Positions 35,308 through 43,768 of a DNA stretch of 64,000 bases are shown one piece after another; position 1 is the stretch's first letter; each line of letters begins with the position of its first letter. Under the pieces are notes generated by a model. The model was given only the letters and a program-made list of their open reading frames with translations. It had not been told where the DNA came from and searched no databases. Made by a program: the position numbers and the translations under genes. Origin of the DNA: Alphaproteobacteria bacterium (GTDB lineage Bacteria; Pseudomonadota; Alphaproteobacteria; Micropepsales; Micropepsaceae); assembly GCA_023259375.1 (NCBI GenBank), contig JAHFQC010000013.1, positions 1-64,000 on the forward strand. The letters run 5' to 3'.

Positions 35308-36420
35308 TTACTCCGCCGGCTTGACCGCAGGCTTGGGCATGTTGGGCGGAGAGGCCGCCGATCCGCGTTTGATCAGCGAATAGGTCACCAAGTGATCGAC
35401 CGCCTTGGCCGCGTCGCCGTTGCGCTTGGTTGCACGGATCGCCTGGACGATGAGATCGAGTGCGATCTCGGCCATGGCGGTGATCGGCTGGCGGATGGTG
35501 GTGAGTTCCGGCCAGATGTTGGTCGCGATCGACGTATCGTCGAAGCCGACTATCGACAAATCGCGCGGCACATCGAGACCCTTGCGATGCGCGACCGAAA
35601 CCGCGGCCGCGGCCATATCGTCGTTGGCGGCAAAGATCGCGGTGGGCGTCTGCTTCAAGGTGAGCAGCGTCTCGGCCGCATCCAGACCCGAACGATAGCT
35701 GAAATAGCCCTGCACCATCAGCGCCGGATCGTGCTTGATGCCGGCGTCGGCCAATGCACTCAGGAAGCCCTTCTCGCGCTCGATCGAGGCGGTCTGGTTG
35801 GGATGGCCTTTGATGAAGCCGATGCGGCGATGACCGAGGCCAAGCAGGTAATTGGTCATTTCGCGCGAAGCCGCATAGTCGTTGATGCGCACGCAGCTCG
35901 CTTCCTTGCCGAAGCGGCCGGTGGCGACCGCAACGGTCGGAAGCCCGGTGATCTTCAGCTCGTCGAGGACGTCGTGGCTTTCGCACAAAGGCGGCGGCAG
36001 GATCACGCCGGCGGCACCGCTCGCCAACAGCTTGCGCACCGCACCACGTTCGCCCGCACTAGTCGCTTCGCATTTCTCAAGCATGATCTGCACCGACGTG
36101 CGGCTGGCTTCGTCGAGCGCGCCGACCAGGAACTCGGTCAGATAAGCGGCCGACGGATTGGAGTAGATCAGGCCAATCCTGGCAGCCTCCGCCCCGGCCA
36201 GCGAACGGGCCGCCGGATTGGGCGAATAGCTGAGCGCCTTGACGGCGGCAAGCACGGCGGCGCGGGTGGCTGGCCGGACGTTCTTCTCGCCGTTAACCAC
36301 CCGGCTGACGGTCATCGGCGAGACGCCGGCCCGGCGGGCGACGTCGAGAATGGTCGTGGCCCCGCGCTGCTTGCGGGACGACGGCTTCTTGGAATCGAGC
36401 GGTTCGGTGGTGCGGGCCAT
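35308..36420 (-). CDS. LacI family transcriptional regulator
   Basis: 370 residues from ATG 36420. The LacI HTH occupies about residues 22-70 ('TTILDVARRAGVSPMTVSRVVNGEKNVRPATRAAV') with the hinge 'LSYSPNPAARSLAG'. The periplasmic-binding-like domain follows ('RIGLIYSNPSAAYLTEFL', 'TAIFAANDDMAAAAVSVAHRKGLDVPRDLSIVGFDD'). The N-terminal ~20 residues and Pro/Lys-rich C-terminus are extensions. Position suggests that it represses the sugar porter, epimerase and GH3 genes. The sugar inducer is unknown. Confidence 0.92.
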   Translation of the reverse strand: MARTTEPLDSKKPSSRKQRGATTILDVARRAGVSPMTVSRVVNGEKNVRPATRAAVLAAVKALSYSPNPAARSLAGAEAARIGLIYSNPSAAYLTEFLVGALDEASRTSVQIMLEKCEATSAGERGAVRKLLASGAAGVILPPPLCESHDVLDELKITGLPTVAVATGRFGKEASCVRINDYAASREMTNYLLGLGHRRIGFIKGHPNQTASIEREKGFLSALADAGIKHDPALMVQGYFSYRSGLDAAETLLTLKQTPTAIFAANDDMAAAAVSVAHRKGLDVPRDLSIVGFDDTSIATNIWPELTTIRQPITAMAEIALDLIVQAIRATKRNGDAAKAVDHLVTYSLIKRGSAASPPNMPKPAVKPAE

Positions 36421-36565
36421 CCTGGCCTTCAATGCTGAAGTGCGGTCCCGGACCCCTCGCCCGGAATCGTGAGCCGTCACGGCTCGGGGTCCATGTTTAT
36501 TCCACCCGTTCCGATTTGTGAAACGTGAAGCGCGCCGGACGGCCTCAGCCCTACCGAATTATCGG

Positions 36566-37024
36566 TCAGAGCGCGGCCGAAAGGCCTTCGGCGAGGAGCT
36601 TGCGCATGCGGCTCGCCTTGCCGGGGGCTTGGGACACGTCGGCCAGCGTGGTCCGGTCGAGCACCTCAAGGAACGCCTGCATCGCCTCATCAAGCGGCTT
36701 TTTGAGGCCGCAAGCCGGGGTCACCACGCAGGTGTTACGCCGCCGGTCGAAGCACTCGACCATGGCAAAACCGTCTTCGGTGGCGCGCACCACGGCGCCG
36801 ATCCGGATCGCGGACGGATCCATGCCCAGCTTCAAGCCGCCGTGACGGCCGCGTACGGAGGCGACAAAACCCGCCTGAATCAGGGTCTGCGCCACCTTCA
36901 TCAGGTGATTGCGCGAAATCCGATAGCGCTGCGCCACGCTGGCTATTGTGTGAAGCTCTTCCGGCTCGAGCGCCAGCAGCATCAACATGCGCAGCGCATA
37001 ATCTGTGTGCAGAGTAAGACGCAC
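36566..37024 (-). CDS. Rrf2 family regulator (NsrR-like, 3-Cys)
   Basis: 152 residues. Winged HTH ('LTLHTDYALRMLMLLAL', 'IASVAQRYRISRNHLMKVAQTLIQAGFVASVRGRHGGLKL'), and Cys91, Cys99 and Cys105 (CFDRRRNTC, PACGL) that can hold an iron-sulfur cluster. The C-x7-C-x5-C spacing differs from E. coli NsrR and IscR (shorter first gap) but is usual for alphaproteobacterial Rrf2 proteins thought to sense nitric oxide or iron-sulfur status. Divergent from the M3 peptidase, with an FNR-type site between. Confidence 0.88.
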   Translation of the reverse strand: MRLTLHTDYALRMLMLLALEPEELHTIASVAQRYRISRNHLMKVAQTLIQAGFVASVRGRHGGLKLGMDPSAIRIGAVVRATEDGFAMVECFDRRRNTCVVTPACGLKKPLDEAMQAFLEVLDRTTLADVSQAPGKASRMRKLLAEGLSAAL

Positions 37025-37185
37025 GACATTTCTCCCAACTGCCGCCTATGACCCGCGCGGCTTGCCACCATCATAGCGGATGGACCGATCAGGACAGGTA
37101 TTTTCAATGCCACTTTACCTATGACATCCTGACGCGGGCACTCGCGTGTGCGTGATTTGAGCGGGAACCCGTAACAGTGCGAGAA

Positions 37186-37199
37186 TTGACATCAATCAA
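37186..37199. promoter_or_regulatory. Candidate FNR/FixK-type box
   Basis: TTGACATCAATCAA matches the anaerobox pattern TTGA-N6-TCAA. It lies 39 bp in front of the M3 peptidase start and 160 bp in front of the divergent Rrf2 gene. An oxygen- or NO-responsive Crp/FNR protein could act here, which fits the Rrf2 neighbour. Confidence 0.4.
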
Positions 37200-37237
37200 T
37201 TTTCCACGCTAGCCAACCGTTCGAGGGTCGTGAATCC

Positions 37238-39361
37238 ATGCAAAGACGCCAATTTCTGCTAGCTTCGGCCGCTGCAACCGCAATATCCGCGATGGGGCCA
37301 ATGGCTGCCGAACCGAAATATCCGCTGCTCGATCCCTGGACCGGCCCTTACGGCGGCGTGCCGGATTTCCGCAAGGTCAAAGCCAGCGAGTTCAGCCCGG
37401 CTTTGAAACACGCGATCGCGCTTAACCGCGCGGAAATCGAGAAGATCGCCGGCAACAAGGCTCCGCCGACCTTCGAAAACACCGTCGCCGCCCTCGAAGA
37501 CACCGGCCGTCCACTCGGCCGCGGCGCCTCGATCTTCAACATCTACACCTCCACCATGAACGACGACGTCATGAAGGAGATCGAGAAGGAGCTGGCACCG
37601 ATCTACACCGCGTTCGGCGACGAGGTGGTGCAGAACGAAAAACTCTTCGCCCGCATCAAGGCGGTCTACGACAAGCGTGAGACCAGCAACCTGACGCCGG
37701 AACAGAAGCGCCTCGTCTGGGTCACCTACCGCCACTTCGTGCGCGAAGGCGCGGCCCTCGATCCGGCCGGCAAGAAGCGCCTGGCCGAGGTCAACCAGGA
37801 ACTCGCCAAGCTCTACACCCAGTTCAGCCAGAACGAACTTCTCGATGAGGAAGGCGTGTGGCTGACGGCCGAGAAGACCGATCTCGACGGCCTGCCCGAT
37901 TGGCTGGTGGCGGGCGCGGCGGAAGCGGCCAAGGAAAAGAAGCTTGAAGGCAAATACGTCTTCGCCAACACCCGTTCGGCGATCGAACCGCTGCTCACCT
38001 ATTCGACCAAGCGGGACCTGCGCGAAAAAGCCTTCCGCATGTGGACCAGCCGTTGCGATAACAACGACGCCCACGACAACAAGGCGATCATCACCAAGAT
38101 CTGCGCCCTGCGCGCCGAGAAAGCCAAGCTGCTCGGCTATCCGACGTTCGCGCACTGGATCTGCGATTATCAGATGGCCAAGACCCCGGAAGCGGCGATG
38201 GACCTTCTGATGAAGGTGTGGAAGCCGGCGGTGGCCCGCGTCCACGAAGAAGTCGCCGACATGCAGAAGGTCGCCGATGCCGAAGGCGCCAAGATCAAGA
38301 TCGCGCCGTGGGACTATCGCTTCTACGCCGAGAAGGTACGCAAGGCGAAGTACGACCTCGACGAAAGCGTGATGAAGCCGTACCTGCAGCTCGACAAGAT
38401 CCGCGAAGGCATGTTCTGGGCGGCGGGCAAGGTCCACGGCCTCGAATTCACCGAAACCCACGGCCTGCCTACGGTGCAGAAAGACGTCCGCATCTTCGAC
38501 GTCACCCGGGGCGGCCAGCATGTGGCGCTGTGGTACTTCGATCCCTATGCCCGCGCCGGCAAGGGATCAGGCGCCTGGATGAACGAATACCGCACCCAGG
38601 AACGCTTCAAGACGCCGATCACGCCGATCGTCTCCAACAACTGCAATTTCGTGCCGGCGGGCGACGGCAAGCCGATCCTGATCTCGTGGGATGATGCCAC
38701 CACCATGTTCCATGAATTCGGCCATGCGCTGCACGGCATGAATTCGAACGTGACCTATCCCTCGCTCGGCGGCACCAGCGTGGTGCGCGACTTCGTCGAG
38801 TTCCCGAGCCAGCTCAACGAGCACTGGCTGCCGACCCACGAAGTGCTGTCGCGCTTTGCGGTGCACTACGAGACCGGCAAGCCGATGCCGGAAGAACTGG
38901 TCGCCAAGATCAAGAAGTCGAAGACCTTCAACCAGGGCTTCGCCACGGTCGAATATCTCGCCCCGGCCATTCTGGACATGAAGATCCATCTGGCGGGCGC
39001 CACCCCGATCGATGCGGCGGCGTTCGAGAAGACCGCGCTCGCCGAAATCGGCATGCCGAGCGAAATCGTCATGCGTCACCGCCTGCCCCACTTCGGGCAC
39101 ATCTTCGGCGGCGAGGGCTATGCCGCCGGCTACTTCAACTACATCTGGGCCGATGTGCTGGTGGCCGATGCGGCGGAAGCGTTCGAAGAGGCGCCGGGCG
39201 GCTATTACGACGTGGCGATGTGCAAGAAGCTGCACGACGACATCATCTCGGTCGGCAACACGGTCGAAGCGGCGGATGCCTATCGCAAGTTCCGCGGCCG
39301 CGATGCGACGGTCGACGCGCTGATGCGCGACCGCGGCTTCCCGGCGCCTGCCAAGGCCTGA
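37238..39361 (+). CDS. Exported M3 family oligopeptidase (Dcp/OpdA-like)
   Basis: 707 residues. The N-terminus 'MQRRQFLLASAAATAISA' is a Tat-like signal. The zinc site is 'HEFGHALH' (His492, Glu493, His496), and the third ligand lies in the following 'EFPSQLNEHW'. Later 'LPHFGHIFGGEGYAAGYFNYIW' is the substrate-binding loop of the Dcp group. Length fits dipeptidyl carboxypeptidases (~680) plus signal. It probably breaks down short peptides in the periplasm. A terminator follows at 39387. Confidence 0.94.
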   Translation: MQRRQFLLASAAATAISAMGPMAAEPKYPLLDPWTGPYGGVPDFRKVKASEFSPALKHAIALNRAEIEKIAGNKAPPTFENTVAALEDTGRPLGRGASIFNIYTSTMNDDVMKEIEKELAPIYTAFGDEVVQNEKLFARIKAVYDKRETSNLTPEQKRLVWVTYRHFVREGAALDPAGKKRLAEVNQELAKLYTQFSQNELLDEEGVWLTAEKTDLDGLPDWLVAGAAEAAKEKKLEGKYVFANTRSAIEPLLTYSTKRDLREKAFRMWTSRCDNNDAHDNKAIITKICALRAEKAKLLGYPTFAHWICDYQMAKTPEAAMDLLMKVWKPAVARVHEEVADMQKVADAEGAKIKIAPWDYRFYAEKVRKAKYDLDESVMKPYLQLDKIREGMFWAAGKVHGLEFTETHGLPTVQKDVRIFDVTRGGQHVALWYFDPYARAGKGSGAWMNEYRTQERFKTPITPIVSNNCNFVPAGDGKPILISWDDATTMFHEFGHALHGMNSNVTYPSLGGTSVVRDFVEFPSQLNEHWLPTHEVLSRFAVHYETGKPMPEELVAKIKKSKTFNQGFATVEYLAPAILDMKIHLAGATPIDAAAFEKTALAEIGMPSEIVMRHRLPHFGHIFGGEGYAAGYFNYIWADVLVADAAEAFEEAPGGYYDVAMCKKLHDDIISVGNTVEAADAYRKFRGRDATVDALMRDRGFPAPAKA

Positions 39362-39386
39362 TCCGCGATCATTTGTTGAATGTACG

Positions 39387-39417
39387 AAGCGCCGTCCGCG
39401 AGGGCGGCGCTTTTCGT
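39387..39417 (+). terminator. Intrinsic terminator
   Basis: Stem AAGCGCCGTCC / GGGCGGCGCTT (one G-T pair) with a four-base loop, followed by TTTTCGTTT. It lies 26 bp after the M3 peptidase stop. Confidence 0.8.
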
Positions 39418-39557
39418 TTGGAACGGCGCGGAAAAGCTTTGGTAACCGGTGTTAACGTGAAGCAAACCCGGTACAGCGCTTTCAGGTCTTAAAGCTTACT
39501 TAGTAGGCAACCCGGTATTCTTTTCTCCTTACATGCGAAAAGGCATGGGGGGAGGAT

Positions 39558-40385
39558 ATGACCGCAGGGTCGAGACAGAGGCACGCATCGCTTCTTTCCC
39601 GATACACGTTCGACCTTGGACAGTGCGTGTCGCGCCAGCGCGGCGAACGCGCCCTGAAAGCCGCTGCCATGGAACAGGCACTGGCGTCGCGGACCAAATC
39701 CGAATTCCTCGCCAATATGAGCCATGAGCTCAGAACCCCGCTCAACGCCATCATCGGCTTCTCCGATATCATCGCCGGCCAGCCCGCTTTGCCGCGCGAA
39801 CGCACCTGCGAATACGCCGGACTGATCAACGACGCCGGCAAGCACTTGCTTTCCATCATTTCCGATGTCCTGGATGTCGCCAAGATCGAGAGCGGCACAT
39901 TCGAACTCGACATCGAAACCCATCTCCTTCGTGATCTCCTCGTCAGTGCCGCCTCCATGGTCGAGCACCGCATTGCGGAGAAGCATCAGACGCTCGCCGT
40001 CGTGCTGCCCGACCGCTTGCCGCTGGTGCGTGCCGATGCGCGACGGCTGAAGCAGATTGTCGTCAACCTCCTGAGTAATGCGCACAAGTTCACGCCCAGC
40101 GGCGGCGGCATCACGCTGGCGGCCGCACCGGTCGACGCACACTATGTCGCCGTCTCAGTGCGCGACACCGGCATCGGCATGAGCGAGGCCCAGATCGAAG
40201 TGGCGCTGACGCCGTTCGGGCAAGTGCATAGCTGCCGTACCCGCTCGCAGGAAGGCACCGGCCTCGGCCTGCCGATCGCCAAGGCCCTGGTTGAACAACA
40301 CGGCGGACGGCTGTGGCTAGACAGCGCCGAAGGGCGCGGGACCACCGTCGCGTTCACAATTCCCGCTGAGGAGACGTCCCGATGA
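39558..40385 (+). CDS. Soluble sensor-less histidine kinase
   Basis: 275 residues after GGGGGGAGGAT. There is no transmembrane segment and no PAS or GAF domain; the first 40 residues are a short helix. HisKA has 'FLANMSHELRTPLNAIIGFSDII' (phospho-acceptor His56). The ATPase domain has the N-box 'NLLSNAHKF' (Asn170/174), G1 'DTGIG' (203-207) and G2 'GTGLGLPIA' (233-240). The sequence is closest in style to PleC/DivJ-type kinases. Its stop overlaps the start of a HerA-type ATPase (ATGA). No response regulator is adjacent. The signal sensed is unknown. Confidence 0.9.
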   Translation: MTAGSRQRHASLLSRYTFDLGQCVSRQRGERALKAAAMEQALASRTKSEFLANMSHELRTPLNAIIGFSDIIAGQPALPRERTCEYAGLINDAGKHLLSIISDVLDVAKIESGTFELDIETHLLRDLLVSAASMVEHRIAEKHQTLAVVLPDRLPLVRADARRLKQIVVNLLSNAHKFTPSGGGITLAAAPVDAHYVAVSVRDTGIGMSEAQIEVALTPFGQVHSCRTRSQEGTGLGLPIAKALVEQHGGRLWLDSAEGRGTTVAFTIPAEETSR

Positions 40386-42016
40386 GTTACGCCAGCGCCG
40401 ACAGCCGACCTCGCACCAATCCGCGCGCGGGCCACATCGTGTCCGTATCGGGCGCTCAGGCCGTGGCGGTGATGGAAAAGAGCAGCGCCTCCCCCATCCG
40501 CGTCGAAATCGGCTCCACGCTCGCCATCCCGACGCCGCACGCCCTCGTCATCGGCATCGTGTCGGCGGTCAGCGTGCCGATGCCCGATGCGGCTTCCGGA
40601 TCCGAAGAAGTCAGTCTGCTCGAACTCAATCTGGCCGGCGAAATCCTTCTCGATCCCGTCAAAGGACGCGTGTTCCGCCGCGGCGTCACTTGCCTCCCGA
40701 CCATCGGCGATGCCGTGCATCTGGCCGACCGCGATGCGCTGACGCTCGCTTACACGCGCCCCGATGTCGATACCATCGAGATCGGCACCCTTTATCAGCA
40801 CGCCGATGTGCCGGCGCGGCTCTTGGTCGACGATCTGATCGGCAAGCATTTTCTCATTGTCGGCACCACCGGCTCAGGCAAGTCGACGGCGCTGACCTGC
40901 ATCCTGAAAGGCCTGTTGCCGGAATACCGTCAGGCGCGCATCGTCGTGCTCGACATTCACGGCGAATACGCCGCCACGTTCGGCGCCCAGGCCGAGGTGA
41001 TCAATCCCTCCAATCTCAATCTGCCGTTCTGGCTGCTCAACTTCCACGAACTGACGGCCGCCTTCGCCACGCCGGGCGACGATGCCGAAATCGAAATCCT
41101 CACCGACGCCGTGGTGTGGGCCAAGCGTCGTTACTCCGATGCCTTCGCCGGACGGGTACGCCGGACCCAGGCCGAGACCACCTGCATCACCGTCGACACG
41201 CCGGTGCCGTTCCGCCTCGCCGATCTGGTCGCCTATTGCGACGAACAACTCGGCAAGCTCGACCGCGCGATTCATACGCTGCCCTTCAAACGGCTGAAGA
41301 ACCGCATCGAAACCCTGGTCAGCGACTCCCGCTACAGTTTCATGTTCGGCAGCGTGATGATCGAAGACACCATGACCGACGTGCTGGGGCGCCTGTTCCG
41401 CGTGCCGGTCGGCGACAAGCCGATCACGGTGCTCGATCTCTCGACGGTGCCCGGCGAGATCATGGACGTGGTGATCTCGGTGATCTCGCGGCTGGCGTTC
41501 GACCTCGCCAGTTGGAGCGAAGCGCGGCTGCCGCTGCTGATCGTCTGTGAAGAGGCGCACCGTTATGCCCCCGCCGACGCGAGCGGCAAGTTCATGCCGA
41601 CACGACAAGCCCTGGCGCGCATCGCCAAGGAAGGACGCAAATACGGCGTGGCGCTCGCCCTCATCACGCAAAGGCCGTCGGAACTCGACACTACCATCCT
41701 GTCGCAATGCTCGACGGTGATCGCGATGCGCCTCTCGACCGAGCGCGATCAGGCGGTGATCCGCGCCAACACCCACGAAGGCGCACTCGATCTATTGGAC
41801 TTCCTGCCGCTGCTCGGCGACCGCGAAGCGATCGTGCTCGGCCAAGGCTCGGTGATGCCGATGCGCATCCGCTTCAAGGATATGCGCACCGTCCGCTCGG
41901 CCCATGTGCAGCAGGCCTCGTTCAGCCACGCCTGGCGCACCGTCGACATTTCGCGTGAAGAACTCGCCCAGATCGTCAAGCGCTGGCGTTCGCCGGCAAC
42001 GAAAAAGAGCGTGTAG
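40382..42016 (+). CDS. HerA-like (DUF87) hexameric ATPase
   Basis: 544 residues. An N-terminal HAS-barrel-like region (about 15-125; 'GHIVSVSGAQAVAVM', 'VGIVSAVSV') comes first. The FtsK/HerA ATPase follows, with Walker A GTTGSGKS (161-168), 'IVVLDIHGEYA', Walker B 'LLIVCEEAH' (385-393) and a sensor 'LALITQRPSELD'. HerA proteins are DNA translocases that usually pair with the nuclease NurA or an SIR2/DUF4297-type effector; none is present here. The start overlaps the kinase stop by 4 bp, so the kinase and this ATPase are made together. Confidence 0.92.
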   Translation: MSYASADSRPRTNPRAGHIVSVSGAQAVAVMEKSSASPIRVEIGSTLAIPTPHALVIGIVSAVSVPMPDAASGSEEVSLLELNLAGEILLDPVKGRVFRRGVTCLPTIGDAVHLADRDALTLAYTRPDVDTIEIGTLYQHADVPARLLVDDLIGKHFLIVGTTGSGKSTALTCILKGLLPEYRQARIVVLDIHGEYAATFGAQAEVINPSNLNLPFWLLNFHELTAAFATPGDDAEIEILTDAVVWAKRRYSDAFAGRVRRTQAETTCITVDTPVPFRLADLVAYCDEQLGKLDRAIHTLPFKRLKNRIETLVSDSRYSFMFGSVMIEDTMTDVLGRLFRVPVGDKPITVLDLSTVPGEIMDVVISVISRLAFDLASWSEARLPLLIVCEEAHRYAPADASGKFMPTRQALARIAKEGRKYGVALALITQRPSELDTTILSQCSTVIAMRLSTERDQAVIRANTHEGALDLLDFLPLLGDREAIVLGQGSVMPMRIRFKDMRTVRSAHVQQASFSHAWRTVDISREELAQIVKRWRSPATKKSV

Positions 42017-42035
42017 CGGCGCACAGATCCATAAA

Positions 42036-42068
42036 GAAAAGGCGGGCCTCAATCCCCGCCGTTCTTTC
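42036..42068 (+). terminator. Probable terminator behind the HerA gene
   Basis: GGCGGG / CCCGCC (42041-42060) with a short loop, preceded by AAAGAAAA and followed by TTCTTT, so it could act in both directions. It is 20 bp after the HerA stop. Confidence 0.6.
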
Positions 42069-42494
42069 CGGACTTAGAGGCGGCAAGTCTGGCATTCGCG
42101 TGTCACGGCGAATGGGCCTGCACCTGACCGGGTCAGCGAGGTTCGCAGCTTGGCCGCCAATGTATTGTCCGCTCGCGCGGCGGGAGCCCTGGCACCCCGG
42201 AACACTGGATCGGCCCTGCATGACGCGCCACAAGCTCACGCGTCGGAGCCTCTGTATGCACTTGTCGTTCGGACTTTATTACCGGCCGCGATAACGCCCG
42301 CGCACCTGATGGCCGTCACTCCTGTCATTGCAGGAATAGACGTGGGAACCCGAGGCGCCCCGTTCAAGAGAGCAAACGTCCATAATTATCACGTTTTTCA
42401 GTGAGTGCGAGGCAGGTGCAAAACGTCGTTCGCGCTGGGGAGAGAGAGAAAGCCAAGGCGGCCTCGCTGGGATCATTAAGTACTGCGCGCCCCT
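42069..42494. other. Gene-free stretch
   Basis: About 425 bp between the HerA terminator and the 3' end of the next gene. Short open frames exist in several phases, none with a ribosome site or recognisable motif. I see no repeat or promoter that I can support. Confidence 0.5.
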
Positions 42495-43355
42495 CTACCG
42501 TCGATCATCTACGAAAACTGCCAACCACCACATCTGATCGCGGGGGAAGCGATTTTGGCCAGAGCCAGATTTTCGAAGCTCTGAAATAGATGCGCTTCCT
42601 TCCGACACCCCGAGAAATAGCGAAGTACCGTGCCAATTCAGGTATTCTTCGGCGGAGAGTGTCTCAAGAGTATCGGCCAGCTTCGTTTCATAGGTGTTTG
42701 CGGACTGGGTGTTCGGCGGGATTTTGAGGTGAACGTGGTATTGCGGCGTCGGCTTGGCATTGCTGCAAACTCGGACCATCCAGTGACTTTGGGTGTGCTC
42801 ATCCCAATCAATCACTGAGACACGATAGAGCTGCTCGGCCTGCCCATCGCTATCGACATCGAATTTTGTGGTTTCATAGTGCGCTCGTCCGCCTGCAAAG
42901 AGAGCAAGAATAGCAGGTCCATCTTTGCTCCAGAGAATATCCCTTAATTGCTGCAATGAGGCACCAGGGACTGATTGCTGCAAATGCTGCATCACGGCAG
43001 TATTTCCTAGGAAACTACCTAGGACGGACGATTTTATCTCATCCAGATGGGCACGATAGTCTTCGACCGTCCAAACGGGGAATGAAGCTCCTAATTGCGT
43101 TAGCAGATCATCATCGACGAGGCACATGCTCGGCTTTGTAGTATGTTGTGCAAGAACTGCCTGCGTTAAGGACGTACAGATCGGCTTCTTGCATTCGGCC
43201 ACTACATTGACCGTCCATCTTAGCGATGGATTTTTTGGCGCAATATTGAAGCGAGGCGATTCGGCCGCTTCGCTCCCATGGACGAGCATAGTTACGAAAA
43301 ACAATGCCGTAACGGTGATCCGCGCCCTCCCCCAATCATCGCTTCTTCCGATCAT
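42495..43355 (-). CDS. Exported protein of unknown function, AT-richer than neighbours
   Basis: 286 residues. Signal peptide at about 12-31 ('VTALFFVTMLVHGSEAAE'). The mature part has 'CKKPICTS' and 'SMCLVDDDLLTQL', and 'GRAHYETTKFDVDSDGQAEQLYRVSVIDWDEH', where 'DVDSDGQAE' resembles a calcium-loop or FG-GAP type strand. Codon use and GC content look clearly lower than for adjacent genes, suggesting later acquisition. It borders an IS30-like remnant. No family recognised. Confidence 0.65.
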   Translation of the reverse strand: MIGRSDDWGRARITVTALFFVTMLVHGSEAAESPRFNIAPKNPSLRWTVNVVAECKKPICTSLTQAVLAQHTTKPSMCLVDDDLLTQLGASFPVWTVEDYRAHLDEIKSSVLGSFLGNTAVMQHLQQSVPGASLQQLRDILWSKDGPAILALFAGGRAHYETTKFDVDSDGQAEQLYRVSVIDWDEHTQSHWMVRVCSNAKPTPQYHVHLKIPPNTQSANTYETKLADTLETLSAEEYLNWHGTSLFLGVSEGSASISELRKSGSGQNRFPRDQMWWLAVFVDDRR

Positions 43356-43391
43356 CTGGGTTCTCCTCAGCAGCGCTTTGGCATTACCAAT

Positions 43392-43490
43392 TCAGGTTTG
43401 AGGGGCGCCACGGATTGCGGCGGGGAAGGCCTCATGGGGTGACTGATAGCCGAGGCATTTGCGGAGACGCATGATTGAGCCGTTTGACGG
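43392..43490 (-). pseudogene. C-terminal remnant of an IS30-like transposase
   Basis: On the reverse strand the last ~33 codons before the TGA at 43394-43392 read 'MRLRKCLGYQSPHEAF' and end 'AAIRGAPQT'. The RxRKCLGYxxPxEAF string is the usual end of IS30-family (DDE) transposases. The DDE domain and both terminal inverted repeats are missing. The reading frame is continuous with a piece of the duplicated gene at 43522-43683, so the two fragments were joined by a rearrangement. Confidence 0.7.
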
Positions 43491-43521
43491 CCGAAGCAAG
43501 CGCGGTGAGCTCAGGTCTGAG

Positions 43522-43683
43522 AGCTTCACCCGGGCATTGATGGCGAACAGATCGCCTTCGCGCGCGCGCTCGGTGATGCGCGGCATAAATCTCTCGAACG
43601 CGTCGAAGTGGTGTATGGCGACATCGGCCAGCGCGTCGCCGTAGAACGCGGCGATTTCGGCGTGCGCGACGGGCGTGGCATCG
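43522..43683. repeat. 162-bp direct repeat, copy A (gene fragment)
   Basis: This segment equals 47732-47893 in the same orientation with about eight differences counted by eye. In the right phase on the reverse strand it encodes a broken piece of the glycan-type protein at 47314-48054 ('HAEIAAFYGDALADVAIHHFDAFER' region). It is a truncated duplicate abutting an IS30-like remnant. Confidence 0.9.
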
Positions 43684-43768
43684 CCGACTGTGAGATAAGT
43701 ATTGTGTCCCGAGACAAAAATGCGAACGCGAATTCAGGTCCGAAGTGCGCCAAGGTGTTCGGCCCGGA

